From Flavobacterium sp. UBA7680 (GTDB taxonomy: Bacteria; Bacteroidota; Bacteroidia; Flavobacteriales; Flavobacteriaceae), in contig NZ_DLHA01000018.1 in the NCBI RefSeq assembly GCF_002482975.1, forward strand, positions 1 through 64,000: a DNA stretch of 64,000 nt. Reading direction: 5' to 3'. The notes beneath the pieces are model-generated. The model searched no databases. It saw nothing but the letters and a program-made list of their open reading frames with translations, and had not been told where the DNA came from. This document shows positions 9,631 through 18,101 of the stretch, one piece after another (within the stretch, counting starts at the first letter, position 1; each line of letters opens with the position of its first letter). Position numbers and translations under genes: made by a program.

Positions 9631-9679
9631 AAAGATAAATATGTATAAATAAAAAAACACTTCAATTTATACAATTACC

Positions 9680-9710
9680 TTGGCAGACAGTATGAAAACG
9701 AATATTTTTG
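9680..9710 (+). promoter_or_regulatory. Flavobacterium-type promoter of rnhB
   Basis: TTG at 9680-9682, 20-nt spacer, TATTTTTG at 9703-9710; full match to the Flavobacterium consensus, with the rnhB ATG 41 nt after the -7 element. Confidence 0.7.
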
Positions 9711-9751
9711 TATAAAATTTTATCATATTTGCCTTTTAAAATTTCAAAAAG

Positions 9752-10420
9752 ATGCTTGCAAAAAATTTCTCGGGATTTGCTTTAGAAACTGGAACTGACG
9801 AGGCTGGGCGCGGCTGTCTTGCGGGACCTGTAACTGCCGCAGCCATAATTCTGCCTGAAGATTTTGAACACGAAATTTTAAATGACAGTAAACAATTGTC
9901 TGAAAAAATGAGATTTTTTTTAAAACCCATTATTGAACAACATGCTGTGTGTTTTGCTGTAACACATTTATTTCCAGATGAAATTGACGAAATCAATATT
10001 CTGAATGCTTCGATGAAAGGAATGCAGGAATGTATTTTAAAATTAAAGCATGTTCCTGAATATATTATTGTGGATGGAAACCGCTCAATAAATGCAAAAT
10101 TGGGTTTGAAAAACAGTTTTGGAAAACAATTTTCCAAGGAAGAAATCGCATTGCTAAAATCAATTCCGAATCAAAGTATTATAAAAGGCGATGCTAAATT
10201 CCTGAGTATTGCCGCAGCTTCTGTTTTAGCAAAAACGTACCGCGACGAATATATGGATCAAATTCACGAAGAATTCCCAATGTATAACTGGAAAAAAAAT
10301 AAAGGTTATCCAACAAAAGAACACCGCGAAGCCATTAAAAAATATGGCCCAACAAAATACCATAGAATGAGTTTTAGGCTTTTGCCTGATCAATTAGAAC
10401 TCAATTTCTTTGAAGAATAA
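9752..10420 (+). CDS. rnhB: Ribonuclease HII
   Basis: Type 2 RNase H that cleaves the RNA strand of RNA-DNA hybrids and starts removal of single ribonucleotides misincorporated in DNA. The 222 residues include the diagnostic TGTDEAGRGCLAGPV with catalytic Asp16 and Glu17. Asp108 (EYIIVDGN) and Asp165 (TYRDEYM) complete the DEDD metal site. The conserved NKGYPTKEHREAI motif lies near the C-terminus. Single gene with its own promoter and a terminator directly after the stop. Confidence 0.97.
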   Translation: MLAKNFSGFALETGTDEAGRGCLAGPVTAAAIILPEDFEHEILNDSKQLSEKMRFFLKPIIEQHAVCFAVTHLFPDEIDEINILNASMKGMQECILKLKHVPEYIIVDGNRSINAKLGLKNSFGKQFSKEEIALLKSIPNQSIIKGDAKFLSIAAASVLAKTYRDEYMDQIHEEFPMYNWKKNKGYPTKEHREAIKKYGPTKYHRMSFRLLPDQLELNFFEE

Positions 10421-10451
10421 AAAAGGCTTATCTAAATTGATAAGCCTTTTT
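10421..10451. terminator. Bidirectional intrinsic terminator
   Basis: Perfect 12-bp arms AAAAGGCTTATC / GATAAGCCTTTT with a 6-nt loop, starting immediately after the rnhB stop. It faces the convergent TonB receptor gene. Confidence 0.9.
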
Positions 10452-10483
10452 CGTTTTAAAAATCTGCCCCAACACATTCTTAA

Positions 10484-12859
10484 CTAAAACTGAAATTTAT
10501 ATCCAAAATCTGGCGAAAAACCAATTTGGTCTTTTTGGTTTACGCTATTTGTTAATCTGTTATATTCTCTTGTAAACACGTTTGTATTATTGGTTACGTT
10601 TTGAAGATCAATATAAAACTGGTGGAATCTCTTTTTGGTTTTACTGTTTAATTTAATTCCGAATTTTACATCCAGTCTCAAATAAGCATCATATTGCTTG
10701 CTGAAAGCATTTGCATCATCTCTAATTTCATAACCCGCATTATTTGATGCAGCTAAATCAACAGGCGTATAATAACGTCCGCCTGCAGTTGTAAACTTGG
10801 TATCGATCGAAAATACATTTCTTTTTGCTTTGCCTACTTTAAACTCTTTTCCGCCTAAAAGATTGATTACGTAGCCATTATTAAAAGGAGAATTTCGTTC
10901 GATATTATCGCTTCCTTTATATTTACTTTCAAAAAGCGAAGTCGTAAACAAAGCATAATAACCTTCACTAAAGAATTTTTCAACTGTAAATTCAATTCCC
11001 TGATTAAATCCCGTTCCTTTACTTACCAAAGAAGTTTTATCGATAGAATAACCAAAATCTGCGCCTTCTGTTAGAGAAGAATAACTGCTTGGAAAAGATT
11101 CAACCGCAGCTTTGCTAATATCCTGATAATACAATTCGACTTTTCCACGCCATTTATTCGCCAAACGAACATCATAACCTAAAACATAGTGCTGACTTTG
11201 TACTAAATCCAGATTTTTATTGGTTTGAACCTGAGATCCGTTTACAAATTCATTCAAAAATAAAATAGGAACAGGAACACTTTGATGGTGAATTCCGAAA
11301 CCAAAACTTACCGTGTTTTTAGGATTTAGGGCGTATGATAAAGCTGTTCTTGGCTCAAAAACAAACTGTTCATTGATCGAAAAATACTGCCCGTGAATTC
11401 CTGCGTTGAAAGTTAATTTTTCCGTCAAGCGGAATTGCCCCTGCGCAAACGGCTGCACAACATTATAATTTCCGTTGTTATTGATTAACGGAACAAAATC
11501 TGGAAAACCGTCTCCGTCTGAATCCTGCTGTCTGTCTCTGGAAGACATTTTTGCATCGAGCGTATAATTTTCATAAAGCAATCCTGCTCTAAAAGTTATC
11601 TTTTTATTGATTTTAGAATTGAATAAAGTCGAAAACGTAAATCTGTTTTCATCGTTTTTAATATCCGAAAACGGAAGTCTGTTTTCTGTTGGCATACCAT
11701 AATTATAATAACGGAAATTTTTATACGAGTTATTGGCATTCGAATAACCTACAATGGTTTTTAGATACGATTTTGATCCAATCTCCAGATTATGTTTTAA
11801 TCCGAAAGAAGCAAATCCAGACGTTACATAACTGTCTTCGTCCTGCGCTGCAAAAGGATCTTCTTTGTCGATTTTATCGCCAAGAAAATCAATATCAGAA
11901 ACACCGTAAATTCCAAAAACAGAAAAATTACCCAATTTACTTTTTCCAAAATCAACATTAAAACTAATATCGCTGTAATTAGGCTGTGCATCAGTTCCTG
12001 CTAATCCGGTAATGCCCACAAAACCATATCTTGCCGCGGCAACAAACGATCCGCCTTTTTTACCCAGCGGACCTTCTGCCATAAACTCTAATCCCGGATA
12101 AGCTCCGGCACTAATCATATATTCGTATTCGTCAGGATTTCCTTTTCTAAAACCTAAATCAAAAACACCCGCAATTGCGTTTCCATATTCTGCCGGAAAA
12201 GCCGAAGTCAGGAAATCAGAATTTGCCAAAAGATTTGGATTTAATGCCGAAACCGGCCCGCCCGTTGTTCCTAAAGTTGAAAAGTGATTCGGACTCGGAA
12301 CCGGCATTCCTTCAATTCTCCATAACATTCCCGATGGAGAATTTCCTCTCACAACAATGTCATTTCGGCTGTCGTCTCCGGTAGAAACTCCGGCAAAATT
12401 AGAAACCAAACGCGCTACGTCGCTACGTCCGCCCGCAAATCTGGTCACTTCTTCTGTAGTAAATTGTTTTGTCGAAACCAATGCCATTTTATTTAACGGC
12501 TTTGCTTTATTCGTTCCAGATGTTACGACGATTTCATCAAGCGTATTAAACTTTTCAATCAGCGAAACAGTCAGCAGGTTATCTTTTCCGGTGGTAACAT
12601 CAAGATCTGAAACTGAAGTATTTTCATATCCCGTAAAACTTATATTGATGCTCTGCCTCCCAAGCGGAATATTGATTAACCTAAAACTTCCTTCTGAATC
12701 TGATTCTGTTTGAATACTTTCATCTGCAGCCAAATAAATTAGGGCTCCGACGATAGGTTTCTCAGATTGCTTGTCTATTATTTTTCCTCTTACAACGCCC
12801 GTTTGAGCATAGGAAATCAAGCCCAAAAGGCTTAAGACAATTGATATTATATTCTTCAT
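10484..12859 (-). CDS. TonB-dependent receptor with CarboxypepD_reg-like domain
   Basis: A 791-residue outer-membrane transporter. It has a signal peptide (1-18) and an N-terminal CarboxypepD_reg-like domain (about 22-110, GVVRGKIIDKQSEKPIVGA). A plug follows (about 120-235, with DIVVRGNSPSGMLWRIEG), then a 22-strand-type barrel ending GYKFQF. An unusual feature is DSDGDGFPD (about 441-449), a calcium-loop-like insert in a predicted surface loop. Substrate unknown; there is no adjacent SusD, so it is more likely a metal, siderophore or small-ligand receptor than a polysaccharide one. A Crp-type regulator is encoded 68 bp upstream on the same strand and may control it. Confidence 0.9.
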   Translation of the reverse strand: MKNIISIVLSLLGLISYAQTGVVRGKIIDKQSEKPIVGALIYLAADESIQTESDSEGSFRLINIPLGRQSINISFTGYENTSVSDLDVTTGKDNLLTVSLIEKFNTLDEIVVTSGTNKAKPLNKMALVSTKQFTTEEVTRFAGGRSDVARLVSNFAGVSTGDDSRNDIVVRGNSPSGMLWRIEGMPVPSPNHFSTLGTTGGPVSALNPNLLANSDFLTSAFPAEYGNAIAGVFDLGFRKGNPDEYEYMISAGAYPGLEFMAEGPLGKKGGSFVAAARYGFVGITGLAGTDAQPNYSDISFNVDFGKSKLGNFSVFGIYGVSDIDFLGDKIDKEDPFAAQDEDSYVTSGFASFGLKHNLEIGSKSYLKTIVGYSNANNSYKNFRYYNYGMPTENRLPFSDIKNDENRFTFSTLFNSKINKKITFRAGLLYENYTLDAKMSSRDRQQDSDGDGFPDFVPLINNNGNYNVVQPFAQGQFRLTEKLTFNAGIHGQYFSINEQFVFEPRTALSYALNPKNTVSFGFGIHHQSVPVPILFLNEFVNGSQVQTNKNLDLVQSQHYVLGYDVRLANKWRGKVELYYQDISKAAVESFPSSYSSLTEGADFGYSIDKTSLVSKGTGFNQGIEFTVEKFFSEGYYALFTTSLFESKYKGSDNIERNSPFNNGYVINLLGGKEFKVGKAKRNVFSIDTKFTTAGGRYYTPVDLAASNNAGYEIRDDANAFSKQYDAYLRLDVKFGIKLNSKTKKRFHQFYIDLQNVTNNTNVFTREYNRLTNSVNQKDQIGFSPDFGYKFQF

Positions 12860-12927
12860 TTTATTTTTGCTTTATTGGTTATAAAAGCAAAAATAGAATG
12901 CTGAGATTTCTTAAAAATTGACTTCGG

Positions 12928-13518
12928 TTAAGATTTACTGCTTAAAGTAATTCGGGTTCGAATTCGGCTTAAACTTTCCGGCTGAATTCCTAAATAACTC
13001 GCAATGTGTTTTAAGGAAACTCTTTCCACTACTTTTGGACAGTATTTTAAAAAACGTAGATAACGTTCCTCCGGAGATAATAATGACATGGCCATATTTC
13101 TTCCCGTTAAACCTTTAATCGTGCGTTCCATCATAATTCGCAGGAAAGAATTAAAAACAGGATATTGTAAAACTAATTTTTCAAAGTCTTCTTTGTAAGC
13201 CAAATAAACCACCGAATCTTCAAGAGCTTCAATATTTAATAAAGAAGGTTTGGCGTATAAAAAACTTTCAAAGTCTGAATACCAATCGTTTTCAAAAAAG
13301 AAATTTCCGGTTGATTCTACACCGTCAACCAAATAATAATAACGAATACTTCCTTCAGCAATAAAAATTCCGAAATTACAAATATCTCCTTCTACCAAAA
13401 GATGTTCGTTTTTTTTGACAGTTTTAAAGCGAAGTATGCTTTCAAAAGCCAAGCTTTCTTCTTCATTAAATTCTATCATTCGGGATAAATCTGTAATAAC
13501 ACATTCCATGATTATCAA
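12928..13518 (-). CDS. Crp/Fnr-family transcriptional regulator
   Basis: A 196-residue protein with an N-terminal cyclic-nucleotide-binding-type beta-roll (about residues 20-110, KKNEHLLVEGDICNFGIFIAEG). A dimerisation helix follows (about 115-140), then a C-terminal helix-turn-helix (about 160-190, VSLKHIASYLGIQPESLSRIR). No Fe-S cysteine set of the Fnr type is seen. Many Bacteroidota members of this subfamily regulate the neighbouring gene; here that is the TonB receptor 68 bp downstream. Met4 is an alternative start. Confidence 0.88.
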   Translation of the reverse strand: MIIMECVITDLSRMIEFNEEESLAFESILRFKTVKKNEHLLVEGDICNFGIFIAEGSIRYYYLVDGVESTGNFFFENDWYSDFESFLYAKPSLLNIEALEDSVVYLAYKEDFEKLVLQYPVFNSFLRIMMERTIKGLTGRNMAMSLLSPEERYLRFLKYCPKVVERVSLKHIASYLGIQPESLSRIRTRITLSSKS

Positions 13519-13643
13519 GGTTTTAGATATGAAATAGTTTTTAGTTGTTAAAATAAATAACTAAAACTATCGAAAAAAATTGCGCTAAAAACTTTAATAA
13601 ACAGAAACATAACATATTACACCGTTATTTAACTTCCCGTATG

Positions 13644-14498
13644 TTATTTTCTGCTTTTTAAGAATTCCGCAAATTGTTTAGTATCAAAATAAAATGGCCT
13701 GATTGCGGTAATTTTTCCGTTTTTCAAATCAAAATGTTCTGAAATAGGCATTGAAAGATATTTACCAGATTTTTTTGATTTGCATTTTATGGTAAAATAA
13801 ATAATAACTTCATTTTTAGTTGCATCGCTAAAATAAGTAGGTTCTTTTTCAATTTCTAAATCAAAAAACTCAGTAGATTTAGCATACATTTTAGTCCATT
13901 CATTAAAGCCAACGTAAGTTCCGCCGTAAGGCAAACCTTCTGCTTGATTGTAAACTGCACCATCTTCAATTAATGCCGCCATTTTTACAAAATCCCTTGT
14001 TTTAAAAAGGCATTCGTAGTATTGTGCTACAACTTTATAGTTATCAGCTTCAAGGTTTTGTAAAACTTCAGCATCAGATAAAGTAACCTCATTATTCCAA
14101 AAACCAATAATTTTACTTACCTGACCTTTCCCATTTAATCTGGCAAAATCGCGTCCTCCCATTATAGGTTCTTTTTTCTTGGCATCAATAATTTTCCATT
14201 CCCAGGTTACGTAATTGTCTTTTACAACTTTTGCACCCGATGTCAATACCGCATCAGGAAACTTTTTATAAAATTCATTTATAACATTATTTAAAGCAAT
14301 CTGCCCTTTTATAGAAGCTGAAGGATCTTCAAAAGTACTGTCGTCCAGCCAAATTGATTTGATCAGTTTTAATCTTGCATCACTATTTTTTTCCTGCCAA
14401 ACTTTTTCGTAAACCGCAATTGGATTTAATTTTTCTTTCTTTTGAGCAAAAAGACCATTAAGCATAAATAGGAAACATACAAAGTAGATTTTTCTCAT
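13644..14498 (-). CDS. Secreted protein with two NTF2/SnoaL-like domains
   Basis: A 284-residue protein with a signal peptide (about residues 1-18, ending GLFA). Two successive alpha+beta barrels of the SnoaL/NTF2-like type follow. The first is about 25-140 (YEKVWQEKNSDARLKLIKSIW, DPSASIKGQIALNNVINEFYKKFPD), the second about 150-275 (VAQYYECLFKTRDFVKMAALIEDGAVY, YVGFNEWTKMYAKS). Such domains are binding pockets or small enzymes; no activity can be assigned. It has a -7 element upstream and stands between the Crp-type regulator and the NAD(P)H oxidoreductase. Confidence 0.75.
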   Translation of the reverse strand: MRKIYFVCFLFMLNGLFAQKKEKLNPIAVYEKVWQEKNSDARLKLIKSIWLDDSTFEDPSASIKGQIALNNVINEFYKKFPDAVLTSGAKVVKDNYVTWEWKIIDAKKKEPIMGGRDFARLNGKGQVSKIIGFWNNEVTLSDAEVLQNLEADNYKVVAQYYECLFKTRDFVKMAALIEDGAVYNQAEGLPYGGTYVGFNEWTKMYAKSTEFFDLEIEKEPTYFSDATKNEVIIYFTIKCKSKKSGKYLSMPISEHFDLKNGKITAIRPFYFDTKQFAEFLKSRK

Positions 14499-14547
14499 AA
14501 GTTGTTAGATTAGATTTAGTTAAAAGCTTATATTTTAAGTATAAAAC

Positions 14548-14555
14548 CAAATTTA
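14548..14555 (-). promoter_or_regulatory. -7 element TAAATTTG
   Basis: TAAATTTG on the minus strand, about 50 nt upstream of the NTF2-like gene start. No -33 TTG at consensus distance. Confidence 0.4.
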
Positions 14556-14670
14556 CCATAAAAACATTAGAAAACCACGATAGTGCTGCAATTTACCATC
14601 AATTCAAAATCCTGAGCGTTTACTGACCATTTTTAGATTTTTTGCAATTATTCTTTTGAAAAATAAATTT

Positions 14671-15270
14671 CTATTGAAAAACAGAAACTTCGTCAACTAG
14701 TTTAAAAGCATTTTTAAGTTCATTTTCCCATTCTAAAACGCTTTCTACCGAGGCTCTATCTGCCTTGTCGAAATAAAAGTGCTGTTTGATTTCAAACCCG
14801 CAATATTTGAAAACTCCAATATCTGAAGTTAATTCCAAAGCTTTGTCCATTCCCATTGCTTCATGTTCAGCGTTTGATTTTCCGTGAGAATTTACAATAA
14901 TGGCTTGTTTTCCTGTCAGCAGACCTTTTTGAACGCCCTGATCGTATCGATACGCAAATCCGTAACTAAAAACGCGGTCAATATAACCTTTCATAATAGC
15001 CGGCATTCCAGTCCACCAAATTGGGTAAACAAAAATAATTTGATCTGCCCATGAAATAAAATCCTGTTCTGTTTTGATATCTTCCGCAACTTGCCCCATT
15101 CTTTGTCCCTGCATATCCTGCAAAGATAAAACCGGATTAAAATTGATTTCGTTTAAATCGCGAACCACAATTTCTTGTCCTGATTTTTCTAAAGATGCTA
15201 CGATTGAATTTTTGAAGAAATGGTTTAAACTTGCTTCGTTTGGATGTGCGTAAATAATTAAATTTTTCAT
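14671..15270 (-). CDS. NAD(P)H-dependent quinone oxidoreductase (flavodoxin-like fold)
   Basis: A 199-residue flavoprotein of the KefF/MdaB/YwrO type that transfers two electrons from NAD(P)H to quinones. The N-terminus LIIYAHPNEASLNHF is the FMN/FAD phosphate loop. WADQIIFVYPIWWTGMPAIMKGYIDRVFSYGFAY (near 75-110) is the family signature. Cytosolic. An AraC-type regulator gene lies 79 bp upstream on the same strand and probably controls it. A -7 element (15299-15306) suggests its own promoter as well. Confidence 0.9.
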   Translation of the reverse strand: MKNLIIYAHPNEASLNHFFKNSIVASLEKSGQEIVVRDLNEINFNPVLSLQDMQGQRMGQVAEDIKTEQDFISWADQIIFVYPIWWTGMPAIMKGYIDRVFSYGFAYRYDQGVQKGLLTGKQAIIVNSHGKSNAEHEAMGMDKALELTSDIGVFKYCGFEIKQHFYFDKADRASVESVLEWENELKNAFKLVDEVSVFQ

Positions 15271-15298
15271 GTTTTCTAGTTTTAAAGATTGAACATGA

Positions 15299-15306
15299 CA
15301 AATGTA
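15299..15306 (-). promoter_or_regulatory. -7 element TACATTTG
   Basis: TACATTTG on the minus strand, 29 nt upstream of the oxidoreductase ATG. The -33 element is not evident. Confidence 0.45.
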
Positions 15307-15349
15307 TAACGCAAGTTTGGGGAGTAATTGTAAGAAAACGAAATTGCCT

Positions 15350-16168
15350 TTATTGAGGTTTTGAACTGCAGATATCGTTTTGAAATTTGAGGAACTTTGT
15401 TGGCGAAATATTCATATAATATTTAAAGTCATGAATAAGCTGACTTTGATCGTAATATCCACATTCGTCAACAATTGTTAGCCAGTCTATTTTTAACTCG
15501 TTTAGAATATTTTTCTGAATTTGATCAACGGCTTTTAAAAACCGTTCATAACGGTTGGCTTCTTTAACGGAATAACCAAAAACCTTTTTTTGATTGAGCT
15601 GAATGTTTCTTTCGGTTTGATTGATCTGCGAAGCAATCGCTTTTATGGGATTTAAGTTCTGATCCTGAAAATCGTTTAAAAGAGTTGTAATTGCCGTTTG
15701 TTCCCGCAAATAAGGTTTGCAGAAATCTAAAATATAATCGACACGTTCTTTTGGATCAGGAATATTTTGAAGTTCTTCCCATAAAACCGTAAAACAGTTT
15801 TCATTAATTAAATCATCGGGATGAATGGGCATTGAATCAAAAAGTGCGTTGCCAAAGAATCTGTAAAAAGCATCTTCTTTAAAATTGGCTACCAAAATCT
15901 GTGAGCCGGGTTCTAAAGTATAATCAAAAGCTTGTTTGATTGGTCCCAAAACAATACATTTTTCAACTTCTAAAAAAGTATTCTGCTGCGATTTTAAAGA
16001 GGATTTTGTTCCGAAGTTAAAAGCCAGAATGCTTTGAAAACTTGGTAATAATGTTTTGGTTATGGGAAATTCCGTTTTATTTTCGGCAAAGTAGAAATGC
16101 GAAAAAACAGTTTCAAATGCTGAAGGAACGGCAATTCTGTAATTGTTATTTTCTTCAGCATTTTTCAT
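15350..16168 (-). CDS. AraC-family transcriptional regulator
   Basis: A 272-residue protein with an N-terminal sensor region of the DUF6597 kind (about residues 10-130) and a C-terminal AraC-type DNA-binding domain. The last helix-turn-helix reads IVDECGYYDQSQLIHDFKYYMNISPTKFLKFQ, the standard AraC signature. Its position directly upstream of the quinone oxidoreductase suggests a local regulatory pair, perhaps responding to electrophiles or quinones (inference). Confidence 0.85.
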   Translation of the reverse strand: MKNAEENNNYRIAVPSAFETVFSHFYFAENKTEFPITKTLLPSFQSILAFNFGTKSSLKSQQNTFLEVEKCIVLGPIKQAFDYTLEPGSQILVANFKEDAFYRFFGNALFDSMPIHPDDLINENCFTVLWEELQNIPDPKERVDYILDFCKPYLREQTAITTLLNDFQDQNLNPIKAIASQINQTERNIQLNQKKVFGYSVKEANRYERFLKAVDQIQKNILNELKIDWLTIVDECGYYDQSQLIHDFKYYMNISPTKFLKFQNDICSSKPQ

Positions 16169-16217
16169 ACTTTATCTTCTAAAGTTTTTTAATCCGTTTC
16201 TGTATCTAAAAAAATTA

Positions 16218-16356
16218 AACACATATAAACATAGCTTTTCAATGTGTAAAAAAGGGAATCAAGAGAAACTCATTTCTCACACATAGTATCTATGCGTATT
16301 TAGAGTAAGTGAAACGCCTTTTTTAAAGTAGCAAAATCTATGTTTCTATGTGTTAA
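16218..16356. repeat. Imperfect inverted-repeat element
   Basis: The left arm (16218-16239, AACACATATAAACATAGC) and right arm (16331-16356) match as inverted repeats with three or four mismatches. About 90 bp lie between them. It lies between the AraC-type gene and the end of lipB and contains no ORF. Confidence 0.7.
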
Positions 16357-16372
16357 AAATTATTCAACGTTT

Positions 16373-17074
16373 TTATTTAATAAACTCCGCTTCAAATAAA
16401 TTAGCTACATGTTTGATAATTTTAGCCTTTACTTCTTCTTCGTCAACTTTTGCTACGCCAAGTTCTACGTTTAAAGAGGTAACGCCTTTTCCGCGAATTC
16501 CGCACGGAATGATATTGTCAAAATAACCTAAATCGACATTTACGTTTAAAGCAAACCCGTGCATGGTAACCCAGCGTGAAGCGCGAACGCCCATTGCACA
16601 AATCTTGCGTGCAAACGGAGTTCCAACTCCAAGCCAGACTCCGGTTTCGCCTTCGCTTCTGCCCGACTCTAAACCGTATTCTGCTAAAGTTAAAATCATT
16701 GCTTCTTCCAGAAAACGCAGATATTTATGAATATCCGTAAAGAAATTTTCTAAGTCAAGAATTGGATATCCAACAATTTGTCCTGGCCCGTGATACGTAA
16801 TATCACCGCCGCGATTGATTTTATAAAAACTTGCTCCTTTTGCTTCGAGCTGTTTTTCGTTTAATAATAAGTTTTCCAGATCGCCGCTTTTGCCTAAAGT
16901 ATAAACATGCGGATGTTCTACAAACAACAAATAATTTGGTGTTGGCAAGTCAAGTTCTTCTCTTCTGTTTTTGATTTTTAAGTCAACAATATCTTGAAAA
17001 AGCTCTTCCTGATATTCCCAAGTCGATTTATAATCTCGGTTTCCAAGATCTTGAAGTTGAATTTTTGTATTCAT
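16373..17074 (-). CDS. lipB: Octanoyl-[ACP]:protein N-octanoyltransferase
   Basis: Transfers the octanoyl group from acyl carrier protein to lipoyl domains, the first step of endogenous lipoate synthesis. The 233 residues include RGGDITYHGPGQIVGYPI (88-105) and the catalytic pair Lys157 (ARKICAMG) and Cys191 (NIIPCGIRGKGVTS). The start is 5 bp after the stop of the upstream lipoprotein gene, so the two are cotranscribed. No lipA is in the window. Confidence 0.97.
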   Translation of the reverse strand: MNTKIQLQDLGNRDYKSTWEYQEELFQDIVDLKIKNRREELDLPTPNYLLFVEHPHVYTLGKSGDLENLLLNEKQLEAKGASFYKINRGGDITYHGPGQIVGYPILDLENFFTDIHKYLRFLEEAMILTLAEYGLESGRSEGETGVWLGVGTPFARKICAMGVRASRWVTMHGFALNVNVDLGYFDNIIPCGIRGKGVTSLNVELGVAKVDEEEVKAKIIKHVANLFEAEFIK

Positions 17075-17079
17075 TTTAA

Positions 17080-17835
17080 TTATTTTTCAAACTCAACGTC
17101 AAAGTTAAGTTTGTCAGGATTCTCCATATAATCCGTGAAAGTGTATTGAATTGTAATTGATTTTCTATCGTCGCTGAATAAGGCATTCGGATTCGATACT
17201 TTTTTTATTTTCTTCGGAAAGTGATATTTGATTATATAATTCGATGAAGCAAACATCATTTTAGACATATCTGGTGCCGAATCTTTTTTTACTTCTGCCA
17301 GTTTTTGCTTGTCAATTATTGCTTTTCTTGTAAATTTCTTTCCGTCGTAAGTATAACTTAGTTTGCTGTTATTGTTTCCAAAATTACTTCCCATTGGACT
17401 TGCCGCTGCTGCTCCGCCTTCTAATTTTTGAAGTGTACTTGCCGTTTGCAAAATATCCTGAAGCTCGTTTACACTTTTAAAATCAGTCTCCAAAGTCATT
17501 AAAAACTGTTTTTTCTCAGCGCTCATTTTGGTATGAACTACAAAATTTTCGAGTTTTTTAATTTCTTGCTGTGCTTCGGGAGACATTTTTGCGATGCTGT
17601 CTTTTTTATCTGCAAATAATTGTTTGAAGGTAAAAGTAGAATCAATGTCTTTTTTTGCGTTAGCCCCCATCTGACTGCCAACTTGGTCGCCCGCCATTTC
17701 CATCAATGCAGAACCATCCATGTCTACAGAGAATTTTCCGCTTCCGTTATCGTTAATGTAAATATTTTCAGTGAAAGTACAGCTTGTTAATGTCGCTATT
17801 AAAAAAGAAAAACTAAGTAGTTTGTATAATTTCAT
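17080..17835 (-). CDS. Lipoprotein, paralogue of the upstream lipoprotein
   Basis: A 251-residue lipoprotein when started at the ATG at 17833-17835, which puts the lipobox TLTSC with Cys19 correctly. The longer frame would begin at a TTG inside a -7 promoter element. A helical region in the middle (about 90-150) is followed by a beta-rich C-terminus. It is clearly homologous to the next gene upstream: TENIYINDNGSGKF matches TETITINPDGSGDI, and FPKKIKKVSNPNALFSDDRKS matches the same region there. Function unknown. It shares a transcript with lipB. Confidence 0.8.
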   Translation of the reverse strand: MKLYKLLSFSFLIATLTSCTFTENIYINDNGSGKFSVDMDGSALMEMAGDQVGSQMGANAKKDIDSTFTFKQLFADKKDSIAKMSPEAQQEIKKLENFVVHTKMSAEKKQFLMTLETDFKSVNELQDILQTASTLQKLEGGAAAASPMGSNFGNNNSKLSYTYDGKKFTRKAIIDKQKLAEVKKDSAPDMSKMMFASSNYIIKYHFPKKIKKVSNPNALFSDDRKSITIQYTFTDYMENPDKLNFDVEFEK

Positions 17836-17853
17836 TGTAGTATAATTTTTTAT

Positions 17854-17861
17854 CAAAGATA
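17854..17861 (-). promoter_or_regulatory. -7 element TATCTTTG
   Basis: TATCTTTG on the minus strand, 18 nt upstream of the preferred ATG. It argues against the TTG at 17854-17856 as a start codon because that triplet is part of the promoter element. Confidence 0.5.
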
Positions 17862-17883
17862 CGAAGACTATTTTATTTTAAAG

Positions 17884-17915
17884 ATACTAAGGTTCTGAGA
17901 TTCTAAGGTACTGAG
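17884..17915. repeat. Degenerate octad array
   Basis: Four 8-bp units in register: ATACTAAG, GTTCTGAG, ATTCTAAG, GTACTGAG. It belongs to the same family as 18840-18871, 28848-28871, 52690-52729 and 53898-53937. Confidence 0.8.
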
Positions 17916-17951
17916 ATTGGAGCGTGGTTTTTAATGTTTAAGTGGAAAATT

Positions 17952-18094
17952 GGCCACAAATTTTACAGATGAAACGGGTTTACACAGGTTATTGTTTAGC
18001 CTGAACTTTGTCAAAGTTTTAAACTTTGACAAAGTTGCCTACAGTAAAAAAAGAAATCAGTGTAAACCCGTTTCATCCGTAAAATCCGTGCGCC
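17952..18094. repeat. Nested inverted-repeat element
   Basis: The outer arms 17952-17985 and 18060-18094 pair over about 34 bp with few mismatches (core GATGAAACGGGTTTACAC). Inside lies a separate, perfect palindrome at 18004-18036 with 16-bp arms AACTTTGTCAAAGTTT. It fills most of the gap between two paralogous lipoprotein genes. Confidence 0.9.
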
Positions 18095-18101
18095 ATAAAA
18101 C

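Noticed and set aside
17836..17856. Longer start of the lipoprotein at 17080-17835 (TTG at 17854-17856)
   Set aside because: The TTG belongs to the -7 element TATCTTTG, and the extra 7 residues would push the lipobox away from a normal signal-peptide position.
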